NCBI RefSeq assembly: GCF_000698125.1
Contig: NZ_BAXA01000010.1
Span: 80,059-144,058, forward strand
Direction: 5' to 3'
DNA: 64,000 nucleotides
Source of the DNA: Geomicrobium sp. JCM 19038
Lineage (GTDB): Bacteria > Bacillota > Bacilli > Bacillales > Marinococcaceae
Positions within the stretch are counted from its first letter, which is position 1. The number at the start of each line of letters is the position of its first letter. Positions 54,878 to 63,973 of the stretch are shown here, piece by piece. The position numbers and the translations under genes were made by a program. Under the pieces are notes generated by a model. That model saw only the letters and a program-made list of their open reading frames with translations, did not search any database and had not been told where the DNA came from.

Positions 54878-56679
54878 TTAATCAAATGAACGTTCAAGTT
54901 CTGAGATGAGAGAGCCGACGTGAGCGACAGCTTCAGATATTGGTGCTGAAGTGCTCATATCCACACCAGCGATTTGCAGAAGCTCGAGAGGTGGTTTGGA
55001 ACCGCCTGCGTTAATCATGTCGAGCCAGCGATCAACAGCAGGTTGACCTTCTTCAAGAATGCGCTGTGATGCATATGTTGAAGCGGTAAGACCTGCAGAG
55101 TACGTATAAGGATAAAGCCCCATATAATAATGCGGTTGACGCATCCACGTAAGTTCTGCACCGTCGTTTAACGTCACAGCATCTCCCAAAAGCCTTTAAG
55201 CGTTTCGCGTTTCAGTTCGTTCAACTTAGAAGTCGTTAAAATCACATTTTCTTCAGCAAGTAAGTATACTTCTCGCTGGAAATGGGCTTCAAGCAAATGC
55301 GTTACGAAGTTATGGTAATACGTTCCGAGCAAGGAAAGAATGACGAAACGCTTCATTTCGTTGGAGTCGGCTTGTTTGAGCAAATGATCAGCAAGCAACA
55401 ATTCATTCATTGTAGAAGGTGCTTCAATCATGTACTTAGAAGGACGAGAAGTGCCGATTCGTTGGTTTTGATACGCATGATAAAAGTGACCGGCGTGTCC
55501 GAGTTCATGAGCAAGAATAAATGTCCCGCGCATCATGTTTGTCCACGTTAATAAAATGTATGGGTGATACCCATACGGACTCATGCAAAATGCACCTGTT
55601 TGCTTCCCGATGTTATCCGCTTGGTCGACCCAGCGTTCTTCGTGTGCTTTCTCAATCATGGAAACGTAGTCGCTTCCCATCACTTGTAAAGCGTCTTTAA
55701 TGACGTCCATTGCTTCATCGAACGACATTTCAGGATTGTAGTTCGGGTCAAGTGGAGCTTTTAAGTCAGCGAACGTCATCTCATCGAGACCGAGAATTCG
55801 TTTCTTAAGCTTAGCGAAGCGTTGCATGTGAGGACTTAGTTGTTCATAAATGGTATTAATCTGACGGTGGTATGTGTCTTGGTCAACTTCTTGGTCATCA
55901 AGAAGCATAGCAATCACAGAAGAATACCCGCGCAGTTGACTCTCTTGTACTTGGCGATTCACTTCAATTGCGAACGTACTCGCAAACGTATGATTGTAGT
56001 TTCGTAACCCTTCTGAAAACCGAACAAATGCGTTCCGACGAATGGATGGATCGCTAGAAAGTTCATATTTGTCTTCAAACAGTGCCTGTGATAACGGGTA
56101 TTCGTTGCCTTTGTCATCGGTAAACGATGAGAAGTTCAAGTCAGCAGCTTTGCTTTGCTTATAAATCGTGTACGGCGCTTGTAATGTTTCTGAAAGTGAC
56201 GCTAATACGTGCTCGGTTTCTTTTGAGAGCAAATGATTTTTGTTCGTCTGACACATCGTAATAAAGCGCTCGTATTCTCGCAATACCGGCTCTTCATTAA
56301 AATACTGCTCTAGCTCATCTTTTGAGAGTTGCGCAATCTCATACTCAATAAATGCAAACGCTCGAAGGATGCGGGAGTGAACTCGTGATGTTTTTCCTGA
56401 GAGCTCTTGGTTATTCGGGTCGGTTCCGTCGGCTGCGCTCTTTAAGTGAGCATACGATTGAATCGGTACAATTTGTTGTTGCAATTCTTCTTGATAGGTT
56501 AGCACTTCAAGCAATGATTTTGCTGATTCTGTTACTCGTCCTTCATACGCATCAAGTTTAGGAAGCTGCTTACTAAATTCGTCATAAGCGTGTTGCCAAT
56601 TGTTATCATTAGAAAATAAAGAGTCAAGATCCCACGTTTGTGACTGTTCAATTTCTGCTCGCTTTAAACGATTAATCAT
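54878..56679 (-). CDS. Second oligoendopeptidase F paralogue, frameshift near 55186
   Basis: M3B peptidase of ~600 residues after repair. Zinc motif AHELGHAGHFYHAYQ and ligand region IEAPSTMNELLLADHLL. At TTTTGGGAGATGCTG (~55186) one G is missing; adding it gives ETLKGFWGDAVTLNDGAELTWMRQPHYYMG, continuing to the C-terminal YSAGLTASTYASQRILEEG. Only partly similar to the first PepF, so a different peptide range is likely. Its start overlaps the end of panE by 4 bp. Confidence 0.9.
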
Positions 56680-57605
56680 AAAGAACCGTCCTTTCGTTTC
56701 TGTTCATAGACTTGGAGATTGCCATAAACAACTTCTAAATAGGGAGTATCAATTTGATGAGCTTTCGCTTGTACGTATAAGTAACCAGGAATGTGGTCAG
56801 CTTCGACAGCGAGCCCTTTTTCTGTGTCTCGTTGCATAGACGCTTTAAAGCTAGCGTTTAGGTTGTCCCATTGTTTCTGGGCTTTTTTACGTAATCGTTC
56901 GCTGTCCATAGAAGGATCAATACGTTCAATGACGGTTGCGACTTCAGTGATTAATGCTTCAGCAACGTTCATTGCACTTTGTGACGACTTAATCTGACCG
57001 ATATTCGCATCAAAAAGTGTCGTCGTTCCAGATAGCACCGTAATGAGCATATACTTTTGCCACATATCCGAGTCGATGTTCTCACGAAGGGCAAACGTTG
57101 ATTTGTCGGATTGGAACATTTGTTCTAGTTCATCAGTAGACGATGGTGATTGTTCATTTCTTGGGCCATAAAGCATCGTATGCATGTCGCCGTGATGCAC
57201 AATCGTTCCGTCTTGTTTGAGCGTTGACTCAATGAAGCATACGCCTCCAAAAACTTGTTCCTTCGGTATGTAGCTTTCAAGTGTTTCTAAATGAGCAATG
57301 CCATTTAAAAGCGGAATGACGATCGTTTTGTCATGCATGAATGGTTTAAAGTCTTGAATAGCTTGCTCTAAATGATACGCTTTTGTCGTAAGTAAAATCA
57401 TGTCGAACGTGCCGCTGTCTTCTGTTGTGATCAGCGGTGGATGAATGTTGATATTTCCGTGGGGACTTTCAATAATAAGCCCAGTTTCTTGTAATTGCTG
57501 ACGCTTTTGTTCGCGAACGAGAAAGGTGACGTCTTTTCCGGCTTCAAAGAGACGACCTCCAAAATATCCACCAACTGCACCAGCACCAATGACGAGTAAG
57601 TTCAA
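56676..57605 (-). CDS. panE: 2-dehydropantoate 2-reductase (ApbA/PanE family)
   Basis: 309 residues. N-terminal Rossmann motif LVIGAGAVGGYFGGRLFEAGKDVTFLVR, LLTTKAYHLEQAIQDFKP, GVCFIESTL and catalytic-lysine region MWQKYMLITVLSG. The family reduces ketopantoate with NADPH for pantothenate synthesis, though several Bacillus paralogues have other ketoacid substrates. Coupled to pepF2 by ATGA overlap. Confidence 0.85.
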   Translation of the reverse strand: MNLLVIGAGAVGGYFGGRLFEAGKDVTFLVREQKRQQLQETGLIIESPHGNINIHPPLITTEDSGTFDMILLTTKAYHLEQAIQDFKPFMHDKTIVIPLLNGIAHLETLESYIPKEQVFGGVCFIESTLKQDGTIVHHGDMHTMLYGPRNEQSPSSTDELEQMFQSDKSTFALRENIDSDMWQKYMLITVLSGTTTLFDANIGQIKSSQSAMNVAEALITEVATVIERIDPSMDSERLRKKAQKQWDNLNASFKASMQRDTEKGLAVEADHIPGYLYVQAKAHQIDTPYLEVVYGNLQVYEQKRKDGSL

Positions 57606-57733
57606 AACGATACGACCTCCTTTAGTTACAATTCCAGTATAACGAAATTCATAAAAATTCGAAATAAAATGATCTTATTTTACAATTCATGATAGACTTG
57701 TAGAAAAACAGTAATGATCAGGTGGGATTTCAT

Positions 57734-58906
57734 ATGATAAAGTTTTCTGCTTCAAAAGCGATTGAACGTTTACCGAGTCAGTTTTTTGCTAAACAAGAAA
57801 AAGCTGTGTTAGAACGCAAAAACTTAGGGCGCGACATTATTAACTTCTCACAAGGGAGCCCTGATACGAAAACACCAGAGCATATTGTGGAATCTTTAAA
57901 AGAAGCGGCAGAAGACCCGAACATGCATCGCTATTCGCCGTTTCAAGGGTTTCGTTTTTATAAAGAGGCCGTATGCGAATTTTATGAGCGTGAATACGGT
58001 GTGACACTTGATCCAGATGAAGAAGTGTGTGTGCTATTTGGAGGCAAAGGAGGGCTCGTTGAAGTGAGTCAATGTCTTCTTGATGAAGGGGATGTTGCGC
58101 TCGTACCAGACCCTGGTTATCCAGATTATTGGTCAGGTGTGGCACTGCAAAACGCTCTGATGCACCCGATGCCACTTCAAGAAGAACATCAATTTTTACC
58201 GAACTATAATGATCTTACGAAGGAAACGCTAGAAAAAGCGAAAGTGATGTTCTTGAATTACCCGAACAACCCGACAGGAGCGATTTGTGATACGTCGTTT
58301 TTCGACGAGACGGTACAATTAGCAAAGGAGAACAACATTTGTGTAGTTCATGATTTTGCATACGGAGCATTTAGCTTTACTGATCAAAAGCATCCGAGCT
58401 TTTTGCAATCAGAAGGTGCCAAAGATGTAGGGATTGAAATCTACACGCTTTCAAAAACATACAATATGGCTGGGTGGCGCATTGGATTTGCTGTTGGGAA
58501 TCGATCTGTTATTAAGATGTTAAATGTGTTGCAAGACCATTTGTATGTGAGTTTGTTCGGAGCGGTCCAAAAAGCAGCAGCCACCGCATTAACGAGTTCC
58601 CAAGACGAAGTGAAGCGACTTCGTGAGATGTATTTGAAGAGGCGAGACGTATTAATGGAAGAAGCAAAGAACATTGGCTGGGAAGGAACAGCGCCAGACG
58701 GGTCATTTTTTGCTTGGTTCCCTGCACCAAAAGGCATGAGCTCTCAACAGTTTGCAGATAAAGTTCTCCTTGAAGCAGACGTGTGTGTCGCACCTGGAAA
58801 TGGTTTCGGAACTTACGGAGAAGGGTATGTCCGATTAGGACTCGTTCATGACGAGGAGACCATTCGAAAAGGTATGCAGCGAATTGGTTCATTAAATCTT
58901 TTCTAA
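57734..58906 (+). CDS. mtnE: MtnE-type aminotransferase of methionine salvage
   Basis: 390 residues from ATG 57734 (TCAGGTGGG upstream). Class I PLP fold: FSQGSPDTKTPEHI, NYPNNPTGAI, HDFAYGAFSF and PLP lysine in IYTLSKTYNMAGWRIGF. Adjacent mtnU mirrors the B. subtilis ykrV-ykrU pair, where this enzyme converts ketomethiobutyrate to methionine using glutamine. Assignment leans on that neighbour; similarity to other class I enzymes is also high. No S-box was seen in the 128-bp upstream gap. Confidence 0.8.
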   Translation: MIKFSASKAIERLPSQFFAKQEKAVLERKNLGRDIINFSQGSPDTKTPEHIVESLKEAAEDPNMHRYSPFQGFRFYKEAVCEFYEREYGVTLDPDEEVCVLFGGKGGLVEVSQCLLDEGDVALVPDPGYPDYWSGVALQNALMHPMPLQEEHQFLPNYNDLTKETLEKAKVMFLNYPNNPTGAICDTSFFDETVQLAKENNICVVHDFAYGAFSFTDQKHPSFLQSEGAKDVGIEIYTLSKTYNMAGWRIGFAVGNRSVIKMLNVLQDHLYVSLFGAVQKAAATALTSSQDEVKRLREMYLKRRDVLMEEAKNIGWEGTAPDGSFFAWFPAPKGMSSQQFADKVLLEADVCVAPGNGFGTYGEGYVRLGLVHDEETIRKGMQRIGSLNLF

Positions 58907-58918
58907 AGGGTGTTTGGA

Positions 58919-59704
58919 ATGAAAGTAATGATGTATCAAATGGACGTTATTGCAGGTAAGCCTGAAGAGAACCGTTCAAAAGTGTCGGAGTGGCTTCAAT
59001 ATGAATACAAAAAGTACGAACCAGATGTCGTTGTATTACCAGAGATGTGGACAACAGGCTATGCTTTAGATGAACTTGAGCGTATTGCAGAAACGAGCGG
59101 TGGAACGACGGAAGCCTTTGTTCAACAACTCGCAAAGGAGTATAACGTAACAATTGTAGCAGGATCGTTTGCTGTTAAAACGGATCGAGGGATTGTGAAT
59201 CGAAGCATCGTCGTGAATGAAAAAGGAAAGATCATTCATACGTATGATAAAATTCACCTCGTGCCGATGCTAAACGAACCGGATTATCTTGTCGGAGGAA
59301 ATGAAAAGGCAACAACGTTCTCTCTAAACGGCGTAAATGCAGGCGTTCTCATCTGTTATGACTTACGTTTCCCTGAAGTGTTTCGCACACTTGCATTAAA
59401 CGGTGCCGAAGTCATTTTTGTTGTCGGAGAATGGCCAGCTGCGAGAAGAGACCACTGGGATACACTTCTTAAAGCACGAGCGATTGAGAATCAATGTTAT
59501 ATTGTCGCCTGTGACACCGTCGGTGAACATAACAACGTGGAGTACTCTGGAAACTCTCTCGTTTATTCACCATTTGGGACGCAATACGTGAGAGCATCAC
59601 CTGTCGAAGAAGAGACCGTGTATAGCTTACTTGACTTGGAAGAGGTCGCTGCGTTTCGCAAATCGGTACCGAACTTGAAAAACCGAGTTCCTGACCTTTA
59701 TTGA
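58919..59704 (+). CDS. mtnU: Omega-amidase MtnU (carbon-nitrogen hydrolase)
   Basis: 261 residues from ATG 58919, 12 bp after mtnE. Nitrilase-superfamily triad Glu42 (LPEMWTTG), Lys111 (DKIHLVP) and Cys146 (LICYDLRFPE). Hydrolyses the alpha-ketoglutaramate released when MtnE uses glutamine as donor, pulling the transamination forward. Its stop codon sits inside the promoter of the downstream structured RNA. Confidence 0.88.
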   Translation: MKVMMYQMDVIAGKPEENRSKVSEWLQYEYKKYEPDVVVLPEMWTTGYALDELERIAETSGGTTEAFVQQLAKEYNVTIVAGSFAVKTDRGIVNRSIVVNEKGKIIHTYDKIHLVPMLNEPDYLVGGNEKATTFSLNGVNAGVLICYDLRFPEVFRTLALNGAEVIFVVGEWPAARRDHWDTLLKARAIENQCYIVACDTVGEHNNVEYSGNSLVYSPFGTQYVRASPVEEETVYSLLDLEEVAAFRKSVPNLKNRVPDLY

Positions 59705-59729
59705 CAAATGACAATTCTTTATGTATACT
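59701..59729 (+). promoter_or_regulatory. Near-consensus sigma-A promoter for an orphan RNA
   Basis: TTGACA, 17-nt spacer, TATACT. Transcription should start near 59736, in a 365-bp gap without ORFs. Confidence 0.8.
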
Positions 59730-59735
59730 AAGTGT

Positions 59736-60000
59736 CTAAGTGATTGCTGGTAATCACAAATCGACTTCACCCTTCTAAACTATGGAGAATGGAGATCGAG
59801 CGAGGTTTGTGCTTGTTAAGCTTAAATTCGCAAACTAACGTCACCCATTCAAATTTCATCTAGATCGTAGTGGACGGCCATTGGAGCCGTGGCAGCAGAA
59901 GAGATGGAAGGGCTTTTGTGATCTAGACACGCCCACATGAAATTTAAATCTATAAGATATGACCATTAGCGAGAACTGCGGCAGCTAATGGTCTTTTTGT
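59736..60000 (+). ncRNA. Candidate structured RNA (~265 nt), family not recognised
   Basis: Runs from the promoter to a terminator GACCATTAGC / GCTAATGGTC plus T-run (59962-59999). Contains hairpin GTGATT-GCTGGT-AATCAC (59740-59757), a stem GTTTGTG / CGCAAAC (~59805-59833), and a long closing helix AAATTTCAT (59851-59859) with ATGAAATTT (59937-59945) enclosing TCTAGATC / GATCTAGA and ACGGC-CATTGGA-GCCGT. No T-box GGTGGNACC, S-box or 6S pattern is seen. It could be a free sRNA or a leader of the RmlC-like gene 75 bp on. Confidence 0.6.
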
Positions 60001-60074
60001 TGTTCAGATAATCGGTCATGAGTACGAGGAGGATTGAATACATTCGTTGTAGTACGGTTTAGAGGAGGCTCGTG

Positions 60075-60530
60075 ATGATAGATGGAGTGAAGAAAAAGAC
60101 TTTGTTAAAGCATCATGATGATCGGGGTTATTTCACAGAGCTCGTTCGTGATGATGAAGATCTATTAGCACAGTTTGGACAAATGTCACTGTCGATGAGT
60201 TATCCAGGCGTGATCAAAGCCTTTCATTATCATGACAAACAAGACGATGTGTGGTTTTTTCCGAGTGGCAATGCACAAGTCGTGTTGTATGACATTAGAC
60301 GAACGTCTTCAACGTATAAACAAACGGATGTCTATTATATGGGGGAGAATAACCCAATCGTGTTACTCATCCCTAAAGGCGTGGCGCATGGGTATCGAGT
60401 GCTCGGTGAGAAACCAGCGACGATTATTTATTTAACGACCCATTCGTACGACAAAGATAACCCAGATGAAAAACGAATTGCTTGGAACGACCAACGAATC
60501 GCGTTTAATTGGCAAACGGAACATCATTAA
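60075..60530 (+). CDS. RmlC-like cupin (dTDP-4-dehydrorhamnose 3,5-epimerase related)
   Basis: 151 residues from ATG 60075; AGAGGAGG lies upstream and the GTG at 60072 also fits. Single cupin domain: HHDDRGYFTELVR, YPGVIKAFHYHDKQDDVWFFPSGNAQVVLYDIR, IPKGVAHGYRVLGEKPATIIYLTTHSYD are RmlC landmarks including the catalytic His (AFHYH). It is shorter than RmlC (~180) and stands alone without rmlA/B/D, so its sugar-nucleotide role is uncertain. Confidence 0.78.
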   Translation: MIDGVKKKTLLKHHDDRGYFTELVRDDEDLLAQFGQMSLSMSYPGVIKAFHYHDKQDDVWFFPSGNAQVVLYDIRRTSSTYKQTDVYYMGENNPIVLLIPKGVAHGYRVLGEKPATIIYLTTHSYDKDNPDEKRIAWNDQRIAFNWQTEHH

Positions 60531-60571
60531 AAAGCAGACGTCGAACAATTTCCGTTCGACGTCTGCTTTTG
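60530..60571. terminator. Bidirectional terminator
   Basis: AAAAGCAGACGTCGAAC / GTTCGACGTCTGCTTTT with AATTTCC loop between convergent genes. Confidence 0.92.
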
Positions 60572-60572
60572 T

Positions 60573-61544
60573 TTATAAAAACCATGTCACATACAACATT
60601 CCAAATCCACTTAACAACAACGAGGCCAAGATACAGATCAACAGCAAAGTGAAACTACGCGGATCGATTGCAGAAAGTTTAATTTGTAAACCGAGACCTG
60701 CCATCGCCATGCCAATGAAAACATAGGCGAGTTGGACAAGTGGATTCACAATTCCATCTGGGAGGTTGCCGTATGTGACGAGAACACTCATCAAAAGAAA
60801 TCCGATAATAAACCACGGAAAAGGGAGAGGGGATGATGAAGTGTTTGAGTCCTTTTGTTTATAAACGTAAGCGATAATGATGACGACCGGAACGAGTAAT
60901 AACACACGTGTTAACTTAATGAGTAAAGCAGCATCCATCGCGGCGTCACTCGCTACACTACTTGCTGCCGTTACATGGCCGATCTCATGCAATACGCCCC
61001 CAACAAACAATCCATATTGTTCATCGGTCCATTGTAGATAAGGATACATAAGCGTAAAGATCAGGGTAAACAATGTACCCGTAATTGAAATCACTGCAAC
61101 AGCGATTGCAATGTCTTGTTGCTTCACACGGAGTTGTGTTCCGACAGCGGCTACAGCAGATGCGCCGCAAATACCAGTACCTGCGCCAATTAAAAACGTT
61201 GGTGTTGGTAAAGAGCGAAACAATCGTCCGATGAGTACGACCAGTCCAATTCCGAAAACAACGGTTGCGCTTGCATACAACAGTAAATCAACACCCATTG
61301 AGAATAAGTCATTAAATTGTAGTCGTAAGCCAAGTAAAACAATTCCTACACGTAACAGTGTTTTTGTACTAAAAAGAATGCCATGTTCTGCATTGGCAGG
61401 TGTACCGATCGATTGTTTTATGATCATGCCGATGATGATTGCAAGAACAAGAGGTCCAAGTGTTGTGAACAAGGAAGAACGGTCAGGAGTTGTGCTACGA
61501 TTATAATGAGTAGTGTAAGTAAAATTCCTGGTAGTAGGTTCATC
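60573..61544 (-). CDS. YeiH-family putative sulfate exporter, frameshift near 61482
   Basis: Starts at ATG 61544 with GAGGAGG 9 nt upstream: MNLLPGILLTLLIIIVAQLLT, after which one missing base near 61482 shifts into SSLFTTLGPLVLAIIIGMIIKQSIG. Then ~10 helices with LLRVGIVLLGLRLQF, LIGAGTGICGASAVAAVG and GGVLHEIGHVTAASS, hallmark YeiH/UPF0324 motifs. ~324 residues. Divergent from a LysR-type gene, the usual arrangement for YeiH, which then regulates it in response to sulfur compounds. Confidence 0.88.
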   Translation of the reverse strand, partial: DEPTTRNFTYTTHYNRSTTPDRSSLFTTLGPLVLAIIIGMIIKQSIGTPANAEHGILFSTKTLLRVGIVLLGLRLQFNDLFSMGVDLLLYASATVVFGIGLVVLIGRLFRSLPTPTFLIGAGTGICGASAVAAVGTQLRVKQQDIAIAVAVISITGTLFTLIFTLMYPYLQWTDEQYGLFVGGVLHEIGHVTAASSVASDAAMDAALLIKLTRVLLLVPVVIIIAYVYKQKDSNTSSSPLPFPWFIIGFLLMSVLVTYGNLPDGIVNPLVQLAYVFIGMAMAGLGLQIKLSAIDPRSFTLLLICILASLLLSGFGMLYVTWFL

Positions 61545-61653
61545 GAAGCGTGCCTCCTCGGAATTTACTTTACGTAATGTAGTAGTATTAATAAAATACA
61601 TATTTATTATCATTACCATAAATTTAATTAATGATAAGGGAGTTGTGCATTTC

Positions 61654-62535
61654 GTGATCATTGATGAACGGATGAACGTCTTTTTTACAGTTGCTAAAGA
61701 GCGACAATTTACAAAAGCAGCAATCACGCTCAATCGGACACAGCCAAACGTTAGTTTAACGGTTAAAAAACTAGAAGAAGAATTAAAGACAACGTTATTT
61801 ATACGAGGAAAACGCCACGTGGAGTTAACGAAAGCGGGCAACATCCTTTATGAGCGTGTGAAGCAATTGTATGATTTAGCGGAAGAAACGACGTTGATGC
61901 TTCACGAACTACAAACAGAGGTTCGTGGACTCGTAACGATCGGAGCGAGTTATTCGATTGGTGAATACGTATTACCGCCATTATTACAGACCATTCGTTT
62001 GCAATATCCGAACTTGTTTTTTGACGTTGTGATTGCGAATACGGATGAGATTAAACGAGCGTTATTGAACCAACACATCGACTTTGGCTTCATTGAAGGA
62101 GAAATTAGCTCAGAGGGGTTAACCATTGAACAACTAAGTGAAGATGAAATGTGCTTAACGGCTTCGCCAAACGATCCGTTAGCTTCTATTGCACAAGTTA
62201 CTGTTGCTGATTTGCAAGGTCGTGCCTGGGTGATTCGTGAGGAAGGTTCAGGAACAAGAGATTATTTGAATGCATTTTTTGAGCGGCATCAATTATCAAC
62301 AGAGACGATGACAACGATCGGGAGCAACCAAGGGGTAAAAGAAGCGGTTATGAGTGGTCTAGGCATTTCATTGTTATCACGAGCGGTCATCGATCGCGAT
62401 CTGAAAAACGGTCTGCTCGTTGAATTGTCATTGGAAGAACTGAATTTAAGGCGTCATTTTTATACAATTACAAAAGGACCGTTATATGCGAGAGAAGAGA
62501 TTGTAATCTCGCTAGTTAAAGAGCTCATTACATAA
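61654..62535 (+). CDS. LysR-family regulator divergent to yeiH
   Basis: 293 residues from GTG 61654 (AAGGGAG upstream; GTG 61645 is too close to it). N-terminal helix-turn-helix FFTVAKERQFTKAAITLNRTQPNVSLTVKKLEEEL and an effector domain from ~90 (GASYSIGEYVLPPLL, GSNQGVKEAVMSGLGISLLSR). Similar in layout to CysL/YwfK-type activators of sulfur metabolism. The 109-bp intergenic region with AT-rich inverted sequence around 61590-61625 should hold its binding site. Confidence 0.88.
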   Translation: MIIDERMNVFFTVAKERQFTKAAITLNRTQPNVSLTVKKLEEELKTTLFIRGKRHVELTKAGNILYERVKQLYDLAEETTLMLHELQTEVRGLVTIGASYSIGEYVLPPLLQTIRLQYPNLFFDVVIANTDEIKRALLNQHIDFGFIEGEISSEGLTIEQLSEDEMCLTASPNDPLASIAQVTVADLQGRAWVIREEGSGTRDYLNAFFERHQLSTETMTTIGSNQGVKEAVMSGLGISLLSRAVIDRDLKNGLLVELSLEELNLRRHFYTITKGPLYAREEIVISLVKELIT

Positions 62536-62600
62536 CGAGCGAATCGTTCATCTCCTGTTCATAAAGTCTCGATACGCTCAGCGTAAAGGAGGAAGAGAAG

Positions 62601-63002
62601 ATGTCATACTGGAAACTGTTATTAATAGCATCTGCTTTATTCGGACTATACGGAGCAGGGATGGGAGCGCATATGGCGGGTGCAGGGTCACTTAGCTTAC
62701 GACCGATTCATGCACACGTACTCGTGCTCGGGTGGCTTAGCTTATTTGCTTGGAGTGTTTTTTACAAAGTGTATCGCCCGAAACAAAAATGGCTGTCACG
62801 CATTCACGTCGTAAGTGCAATTGCGGGCTCATTCTTGTTAACGTTTGGGATGTGGCTCTACTTTGAATCGCCATTTAACGTAAACGAAGGGCTTACACTT
62901 GCGGCTTATATTATCGGCGGTGTGTTTGTCGTCGTAAGTTTCTTTACGTTTGTCGTACAAGCGATTTTATTAGAAGATGAGAAAAAATCGATACAATCGT
63001 AA
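62601..63002 (+). CDS. 4-TM membrane protein, haem-copper oxidase subunit I-like fragment
   Basis: 133 residues, four membrane helices; AAAGGAGGAAG upstream of ATG 62601. HMAGAGSLSLRPIHAHVLVLGWLSLFAWSVFYKVYRP resembles a short family annotated as related to subunit I of cbb3-type oxidases, with conserved histidines (PIHAH). It is far too short to be an oxidase. Function unknown. Confidence 0.65.
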   Translation: MSYWKLLLIASALFGLYGAGMGAHMAGAGSLSLRPIHAHVLVLGWLSLFAWSVFYKVYRPKQKWLSRIHVVSAIAGSFLLTFGMWLYFESPFNVNEGLTLAAYIIGGVFVVVSFFTFVVQAILLEDEKKSIQS

Positions 63003-63073
63003 AAACTTTCGATTGACTCCATTTTTGTATATACTAGTGGAATCTGAACTATAAACAAAAGGGAGTCGTACCA

Positions 63074-63973
63074 TTGATTAACAATATCGTGAAGAAACAA
63101 GAAAAGTACAAAGAGAACACGAAAAACCGTGGAAGAATTCTCATTACGTGTGAAGATCGTCCAGGAATTGTTGCAGCCGTATCTGAATTCCTAACTGATC
63201 ATGAAGCGAACATTATCGACTCTAGCCAATATTCAACAAACCCAGAAGGCGGCAAATTCTTTATGAGAATAGAGTTTGAATGTCCTGGGCTTCAAGATCG
63301 AAAAGCACAATTAGAGCGTGACTTTAAAGCGATTGCGACAAACTTTCAGATGGAGTGGAAGTTGTTCTTTGTTAGTGAATTGAAGCGTGCGGCAATTTTC
63401 GTATCGAAAGAGTTGCATTGTTTAAGAGAATTGCTTTTAGAATGGGAAAATGGTGACCTTGTTGCTGAGATCCCACTCGTCATTAGTAATCACGCGGATG
63501 CAAAAGAGTACGTCGAAAGCTTCGGTATCCCATTTGTGCACATTCCGGCGAGTAAAGAAAATCGTGCACAAGCTGAACAACAGCAATTGCAACTATTAGA
63601 TGAGTACAACATCGACTTTGTCGTTCTTGCGCGCTACATGCAAATTCTAACGCCGAACTTCGTCTCAAGCTTTAATCAGAACATCATCAACATTCATCAC
63701 TCGTTCTTACCGGCATTTGTCGGCGCAAAGCCATATGATCGTGCCTTTGAACGGGGTGTGAAATTAATCGGTGCAACGAGCCATTACGTAACGAACGATC
63801 TTGATGAAGGACCGATTATTGAACAAGACATTAAACGGGTGAATCACCGTGATCAAGCCGAAGACCTAAAGAAGAACGGACGCATCGTTGAACGAAGCGT
63901 GCTCGTACGCGCTGTGAAATGGCATAACGAAGACCGTATTATCGTACATGGCAATAAAACGGTCGTTTTTTAA
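63074..63973 (+). CDS. purU: Formyltetrahydrofolate deformylase
   Basis: 299 residues, TTG start with AAAAGGGAG 9 nt upstream. N-terminal ACT domain (ILITCEDRPGIVAAVSEFLTDHEANIIDSSQY), then formyl-transferase-like hydrolase domain with catalytic His in INIHHSFLPAFVGAKPY and Asp in SHYVTNDLDEGPIIEQD. Releases formate from 10-formyl-THF to balance one-carbon pools. Sequence after 63973 begins a hairpin (CCTCTTCC/GGAGAGG) that is cut by the window end. Confidence 0.95.
   Translation: MINNIVKKQEKYKENTKNRGRILITCEDRPGIVAAVSEFLTDHEANIIDSSQYSTNPEGGKFFMRIEFECPGLQDRKAQLERDFKAIATNFQMEWKLFFVSELKRAAIFVSKELHCLRELLLEWENGDLVAEIPLVISNHADAKEYVESFGIPFVHIPASKENRAQAEQQQLQLLDEYNIDFVVLARYMQILTPNFVSSFNQNIINIHHSFLPAFVGAKPYDRAFERGVKLIGATSHYVTNDLDEGPIIEQDIKRVNHRDQAEDLKKNGRIVERSVLVRAVKWHNEDRIIVHGNKTVVF

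Noticed and set aside
59736..60000. T-box, SAM riboswitch, 6S RNA, SRP RNA or tmRNA identity for the orphan RNA
   Set aside because: The diagnostic motifs (GGTGGNACC, S-box core, 6S bubble, SRP GGAAGC loop, tmRNA acceptor) were not found.
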